Positions 6,785 through 10,111 of a stretch of 10,111 nt of DNA are shown piece after piece. The DNA is from Pseudomonadota bacterium (GTDB lineage: Bacteria; Pseudomonadota; Gammaproteobacteria; Steroidobacterales; Steroidobacteraceae): NCBI GenBank assembly GCA_021838065.1, contig JAKCEJ010000080.1:1-10111 (forward strand), read 5' to 3'. The translations under genes and the position numbers were made by a program. The notes below the pieces were generated by a model. It searched no databases and was not told the DNA's origin. It was given only the letters and a program-made list of their open reading frames with translations. How positions within the stretch are numbered: the stretch's first letter is position 1; each line of letters begins with the position of its first letter.

Positions 6785-7816
6785 ATGTTAGACCGCACAA
6801 TCTCCATCGCCCCCATGATGGACTGGACCGACCGGCACTGCCGGTACTTCCTGCGGGGGTTCTCGCCGCAGACGCTCCTCTACATGGAAATGATCAGCGC
6901 GGCGGCCATCACCCGCGGTGATGCCGCGGGCCTGCTCGCCTTCGACCCGGAAGAGCATCTGCTCGCACTGCAGCTCGGCGGTAGCGAGCCGCGGGAGCTC
7001 GCCGCAGCGGCGCGCCTCGGCGAGGCGGCCGGCTACGATGAGATCAATCTCAATTGCGGCTGCCCGAGCGAGCGGGTGGCGAGCGGCGCCTTCGGCGCCT
7101 GCCTGATGCGCGAGCCGCAGCGGGTCGCGCAGTGTGTCGCGGCGATGAGCGCGGCCGTGCGGGTGCCGGTGACGGTCAAGATGCGCATCGGCGTGGTGCG
7201 CGGGGCGCATCGGGAGGTGGCCGGAGCGCTCGAGCGCTTCGATGAGACGGATTTCGAGGCGCTGCACGAGTTCGTGGCGCTGTGCCGCGAAGCCGGCTGC
7301 CGGGTGGCCATCGTGCATGCGCGCAGGGCGGTGCTCGGCGGGCTCTCACCGAAGGCCAACCGGGAGGTGCCGCCGCTGCGCTACGAGGTGGTGCCCCGCC
7401 GGAAGGGCGCCTTCGCCGATCTGCCGGTGGTGGTGAACGGCGGCATCCGCACCGCCGATGCGGCCCTCGAGGCGTTGAGCTGGTGCGATGGCGTGATGCT
7501 CGGCCGCGAGGCCTATCATCGCCCGGCGCTGCTCGAGGAGTTCAACCGTGCGCTGCGGCCGAGATCGACTCCGGCCTCCCGCGAGGCGCTGCTCGAGCGG
7601 ATGGCTCGCTATGCCGAGCAGCGCCTCGCCGAGGGCCATTCTCTCGGCAGCATCACCCGGCACACGCTGGGGCTGTATGCCGGCGAGCCGGGGGCTCGGG
7701 AGTACCGGCGGCTGATGAGCGAGGGGGCGCGCGCCAGCGGGGCGGACGCGGGCCTGATCCGGCGGGCCGCCGCAGTGGCGCGGTCGATGGCGTTGCCCCG
7801 CATGTCCGTGGTGTGA
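6785..7816 (+). CDS. dusA: tRNA dihydrouridine(20/20a) synthase DusA
   Basis: The product is 343 residues, the usual size. DusA uses FMN and NADPH to reduce uridine 20 and 20a in the tRNA D-loop. The N-terminal APMMDWTDRHCRYFLR block is diagnostic for DusA. The catalytic Cys93 is in NLNCGCPSERV, the FMN/substrate-binding block VKMRIG is at 131-136, His178 is in VHARRAVLGGLSPKANRE, and the phosphate-binding NGG is at 218-220. The C-terminal helical block SITRHTLGLYAGEPGAREYRR is present. ATG 6785 gives the expected N-terminus (MLDRTISIAPMMDWTD). No Shine-Dalgarno is visible in the 20 nt upstream (AGCGGCTCTTCTACG), and the IS remnant ends only about 26 nt away, so the native leader may have been lost. 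Codon use is more GC-rich than in the genes to the left. Confidence 0.96.
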   Translation: MLDRTISIAPMMDWTDRHCRYFLRGFSPQTLLYMEMISAAAITRGDAAGLLAFDPEEHLLALQLGGSEPRELAAAARLGEAAGYDEINLNCGCPSERVASGAFGACLMREPQRVAQCVAAMSAAVRVPVTVKMRIGVVRGAHREVAGALERFDETDFEALHEFVALCREAGCRVAIVHARRAVLGGLSPKANREVPPLRYEVVPRRKGAFADLPVVVNGGIRTADAALEALSWCDGVMLGREAYHRPALLEEFNRALRPRSTPASREALLERMARYAEQRLAEGHSLGSITRHTLGLYAGEPGAREYRRLMSEGARASGADAGLIRRAAAVARSMALPRMSVV

Positions 7817-7905
7817 GCGATTCGTACTTCTCGCCAATGGCGCCGCGGCCCGCCTCGCGTTTAATCCGGCTGCGGACTTATGTCCAATCGAGACAACCAA
7901 CAGCA

Positions 7906-7912
7906 GGGGAGG
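7906..7912 (+). promoter_or_regulatory. Shine-Dalgarno supporting a TTG start
   Basis: GGGGAGG lies 4 nt before TTG 7917. It is a strong ribosome-binding site and is the main reason to accept TTG 7917 as the start of the cyclase fragment, whose conserved domain begins about 10 residues later. Confidence 0.6.
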
Positions 7913-7916
7913 ACGG

Positions 7917-8414
7917 TTGACCGCCCAAACGACGGGTAAGGACGTCGAAGTTGCCGTACTGTTCGCGGACGTCGTCGGTTCAACCCGGCTCTACCAGCGC
8001 ATGGGCGAGCAGCGGGCGCGCGACATGGTGGCGCTGTGCATCGATGTGATGCGGTCAGCCACCGAGCAGTACCGCGGCACGGTCATCAAGACCATGGGCG
8101 ATGAGATCATGGCGACCTTCCCGAGCGCCGATGAGGCGCTGAACGCCGCCGCCCAGATGCAGAAGGAGAGCGGCGCGAGCGCCCGCGCGGGCCGGGTGCC
8201 GAGCCGCCCGGGACGGCCATCACGCCACGTCTATTCCGCTGCCCGCAGCAGATCGTTGATCGAAGTCTTGGCGCGCGTCTGCGCATCGACGCGCTTGACG
8301 ATGACCGCGCAGGCCAGCGCGCAGCGCCTGTCGGCCGAGGGCAGCGTGCCGGGCACCACCACGGAGCCCGCCGGGATCCGCCCGCGCAGGATCTGTCCGC
8401 TTGCGCGGTCGTAG
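7917..8414 (+). CDS. Class III adenylate/guanylate cyclase, truncated remnant
   Basis: The open frame gives 165 residues, but only about the first 83 (to near 8168) are recognisable. That part is the start of a class III nucleotide cyclase domain: VAVLFADVVGSTRLYQRMG carries the first metal Asp, and KTMGDEIMATFPSADEALNAA carries the second metal Asp in GDE. The rest of the catalytic domain, with the transition-state Asn/Arg and the VRIGxHxG strand, is absent. The remaining residues to the stop at 8414 are antisense to the 3' end of dapD and look like a chance extension. The protein should therefore lack cyclase activity. A good ribosome-binding site and the intact 5' end suggest a recently truncated gene. 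I checked the other two frames around 8165 and saw no continuation, so this is a deletion rather than a simple frameshift. Confidence 0.7.
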   Translation: MTAQTTGKDVEVAVLFADVVGSTRLYQRMGEQRARDMVALCIDVMRSATEQYRGTVIKTMGDEIMATFPSADEALNAAAQMQKESGASARAGRVPSRPGRPSRHVYSAARSRSLIEVLARVCASTRLTMTAQASAQRLSAEGSVPGTTTEPAGIRPRRICPLARS

Positions 8415-9060
8415 ATGCGCGTGCTCTGCCCGATGAACGCGCCCATGGAGATCACCGAGCCGGCCTCCACGATCACCCCCTCGACGATCTCCGAGCGCGC
8501 GCCGATGAAGCAGTCATCCTCGATGATGGTCGGGCTCGCCTGCAGCGGCTCGAGCACCCCGCCGATACCGACGTCGCTTGATAGGTGCACGTTGCGTCCG
8601 ATCTGCGCGCACGAGCCGACGGTCGCCCAGGTATCGACCATGGTCCCGGCATCGACGTAGGCGCCGATGTTGACGTAGCTCGGCATCAGCACCGTGTTGG
8701 GCGCGATGTACGCGCCCTTGCGCACTACGGCATGTGGCACGATGCGCGCGCCGCCCTCGCGCAGCCGCTGCGCCGGGGCGTCGGCGTACTTCAGCGGCAC
8801 CTTGTCGTAAAAGCGCGTGTAGCCGGCCTCGATGAGGCTGTTCTCGCGCGTGCGGAAATAGAGGAGCACCGCTTTCTTCAGCCATTCGTTGACGACCCAG
8901 CGCTCCCCCTGCCGCTCGGCCACGCGCGCGCGGCCGCTGTCGAGCAGCTCGATGCACGCATCGAGCTGCTCGACAGCCCTGCCGGCGTGCGGCCCGGCCC
9001 GAGCGTGGCGCGCGCCTCGAAGGCCGCCTCGATGGCCGACTGCAGCGCGGCGTTGCTCAT
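8231..9060 (-). pseudogene. dapD: dapD, tetrahydrodipicolinate N-succinyltransferase, frame broken near the N-terminus
   Basis: DapD transfers succinate from succinyl-CoA to tetrahydrodipicolinate in the succinylase route to meso-diaminopimelate and lysine. From about 8977 to 8231 the sequence is a complete DapD: NEWLKKAVLLYFR, the left-handed beta-helix block NTVLMPSYVNIGAYVDAGTM and WATVGSCAQIGRNVHLS, IGARSEIVEGV, and the end TSINDLLRAAE. The natural start is ATG 9060, overlapping the dapC stop as ATGA, and it gives MSNAALQSAIEAAFEARATLG. That N-terminus is in a different frame from the rest; the switch lies between about 9010 and 8978. Restoring one base gives 276 residues, against 274 in E. 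coli, so a one-base loss (or two-base gain) fits. Read without correction, translation stops at 8878. Because DapD is normally essential, an assembly error is a real possibility. A 42-nt palindrome lies immediately beside the break. Confidence 0.9.
8936..8977. repeat. 42-nt near-perfect palindrome inside dapD
   Basis: Two 20-nt arms (8936-8955 and 8958-8977, beginning GCTGTCGAGC and ending GCTCGACAGC) are exact reverse complements around a 2-nt centre (AC at 8956-8957). In the dapD frame it encodes AVEQLDACIELLDS. Coding sequence rarely contains perfect arms of this length, and it abuts the dapD frame break. Confidence 0.95.
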
Positions 9061-10111
9061 GCGTTTCTGCTCTCGACGTAAGCGCGAATGCGTTCGGCGG
9101 CCTCGATGCAGTCGGCGACGCTCGGCACCAGGGAGATGCGCACGCGGCCGGCGCCGGGATTGCCCTGCGGGCCGCTGCGCGCGAGGTAGCGGCCCGGCAG
9201 CACCGTGACGGCCTGGGTGGCATGCAGCTCGCGGGTGAAGCGCTCATCATCGCCGTCGGCGCCGATCTCGGTCCACAGATAGAACGCCCCGTCGGGTTTG
9301 TCCACCGGCAGCACCGGCTTGAGAATCGGGATCACCCGCTCGAACTTTTCCTGATAGAGCCGGCGGTTCGCGAGCACGTGTGCATCGTCTTGCCAGGCGG
9401 GGATGCTCGCGAGCTGGGTCGGCAGCGGCATGGCGCGGCCGTGGTAGGTGCGATAGAGCAGCAGCCGCGCGATGATCGCCGGGTCCCCGGCCACGAACCC
9501 CGAGCGCAGCCGCGGCACGCTCGAGCGCTTCGAGAGGCTGTGAAAGACGATGCAGCGCTCGAAGCGCTCGCGCCCCGAGCGCTGCGCCGCCTCGAGCAGC
9601 CCCGGCGGCGGGGACGCCTCATCGAGGTAGATCTCCGTGTAGCACTCATCGGCGGCCACGATGAAATCGTGCCGCTCGGCGAGCTCGAGCGCCCGCAGCA
9701 GATACTCGCGCGGGAACACCTTGCCGGTGGGATTGCCCGGGCTGCACAGGATGAGCACCTGACAGCGCCGCCAGTGGCTCTCGGGCACGGCCGCAAGGTC
9801 CGGCGTGTACGCGTTGGCCGGGGTGGTCTCGAGGAAGTACGGCCGCGCGCCGGCGAGCAGCGCCGCGCCCTCGTAGATCTGATAGAAGGGATTGGGCATC
9901 GCGACCAGCGGCTCGTGCCGCTCATCGACCGCCGCCTGCACGAAGGCGAACAGCGCCTCGCGCGTGCCGTTCACCGGCAGCACCATGGTGGCCGGATCGA
10001 CGCTGCCGGCGCGCAGGCCGAAGCGCCGCTCGAGCCACGCGCTGCAGGCCGCGCGCAGCTCGGGCACTCCGGCGGCGGTGGGGTAGGTGCCGAGGCGGTG
10101 CGCGTTCTCGC
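9057..10111 (-). CDS. dapC: Succinyldiaminopimelate transaminase DapC, 5' partial
   Basis: A PLP-dependent fold-type I aminotransferase of about 350 visible residues; the frame runs off the window end at 10111, with recognisable family sequence already there (ENAHRLGTYPTAAG). An internal GTG at 10067 is therefore not the start. Motifs in order: ELRAACSAWLERRF, VLPVNGTREALF, AMPNPFYQIYEGAA, CSPGNPTGKVF, AADECYTEIYLDE (cofactor Asp), HSLSKRSSVP (PLP Lys codon at 9530-9528), LRSGFVAGD, and RVRISLVP with the carboxylate-binding Arg. It converts N-succinyl-2-amino-6-ketopimelate to N-succinyl-LL-diaminopimelate, the step after DapD. The stop overlaps the dapD start as ATGA, so the two are one operon. 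The aminotransferase call alone is certain; DapC rather than another class I aminotransferase rests on the motifs and on dapD next door. Confidence 0.95.
   Translation of the reverse strand, partial: ENAHRLGTYPTAAGVPELRAACSAWLERRFGLRAGSVDPATMVLPVNGTREALFAFVQAAVDERHEPLVAMPNPFYQIYEGAALLAGARPYFLETTPANAYTPDLAAVPESHWRRCQVLILCSPGNPTGKVFPREYLLRALELAERHDFIVAADECYTEIYLDEASPPPGLLEAAQRSGRERFERCIVFHSLSKRSSVPRLRSGFVAGDPAIIARLLLYRTYHGRAMPLPTQLASIPAWQDDAHVLANRRLYQEKFERVIPILKPVLPVDKPDGAFYLWTEIGADGDDERFTRELHATQAVTVLPGRYLARSGPQGNPGAGRVRISLVPSVADCIEAAERIRAYVESRNA

Noticed and set aside
6111..6791. Long plus-strand open frame of 226 residues over the IS remnant
   Set aside because: It is antisense to clear transposase sequence and shows no recognisable domain, so it is a high-GC shadow frame.
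8978..9250. dapD starting far upstream in the same frame as its body (339-residue frame from 9250)
   Set aside because: Its first 85 or so residues overlap dapC out of frame and do not resemble DapD; the ATGA start at 9060 is far better supported.
1..10111. CRISPR array, phage genes, defence or toxin-antitoxin system
   Set aside because: I looked for spaced direct repeats and for such proteins in all frames and saw none.

Overview
The window comes from a GC-rich proteobacterium, most likely a gammaproteobacterium. The reasons are the DapC/DapD succinylase route to diaminopimelate, a DusA-type tRNA dihydrouridine synthase and an ISL3-type transposase remnant. I cannot fix the genus from this sequence.

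Left part (1-3436, + strand): five tightly packed genes. They are a metal-dependent cyclase/kynurenine-formamidase-like hydrolase (cut by the window start), a small cupin with degenerate metal ligands, a short-chain dehydrogenase, a 3-hydroxyacyl-CoA-dehydrogenase-type protein and a DUF2478 protein. Adjacent genes overlap or nearly touch (2-nt gap, ATGA, 23-nt overlap, ATGA), so they are almost certainly one translationally coupled operon. The gene content suggests a catabolic pathway that opens a ring or amide and then oxidises the product. The exact substrate is not readable from the sequence.

Middle part (3453-5725, - strand): a moeA-moaA pair for molybdenum cofactor synthesis, convergent with the operon and meeting it over a perfect 9-bp inverted repeat. 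From memory, DUF2478 proteins are often encoded near molybdenum genes. The whole left half therefore looks like a catabolic locus that carries its own molybdenum-cofactor genes, perhaps serving a molybdoenzyme encoded to the left of the window.

Junction (5726-6784): a gene-poor stretch with a four-copy heptamer repeat and small hairpins, then the C-terminal part of an ISL3-family transposase whose 5' part is lost just upstream of dusA.

Right part (6785-10111): visibly more GC-rich, housekeeping genes. dusA is intact. It is followed by a truncated class III nucleotide cyclase that runs into the convergent dapD. dapD overlaps dapC by ATGA, but its reading frame is broken near the N-terminus right beside a 42-nt almost perfect palindrome. 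dapC runs off the window end. The change in base composition at an IS remnant suggests that the left half was acquired next to a core-genome segment.
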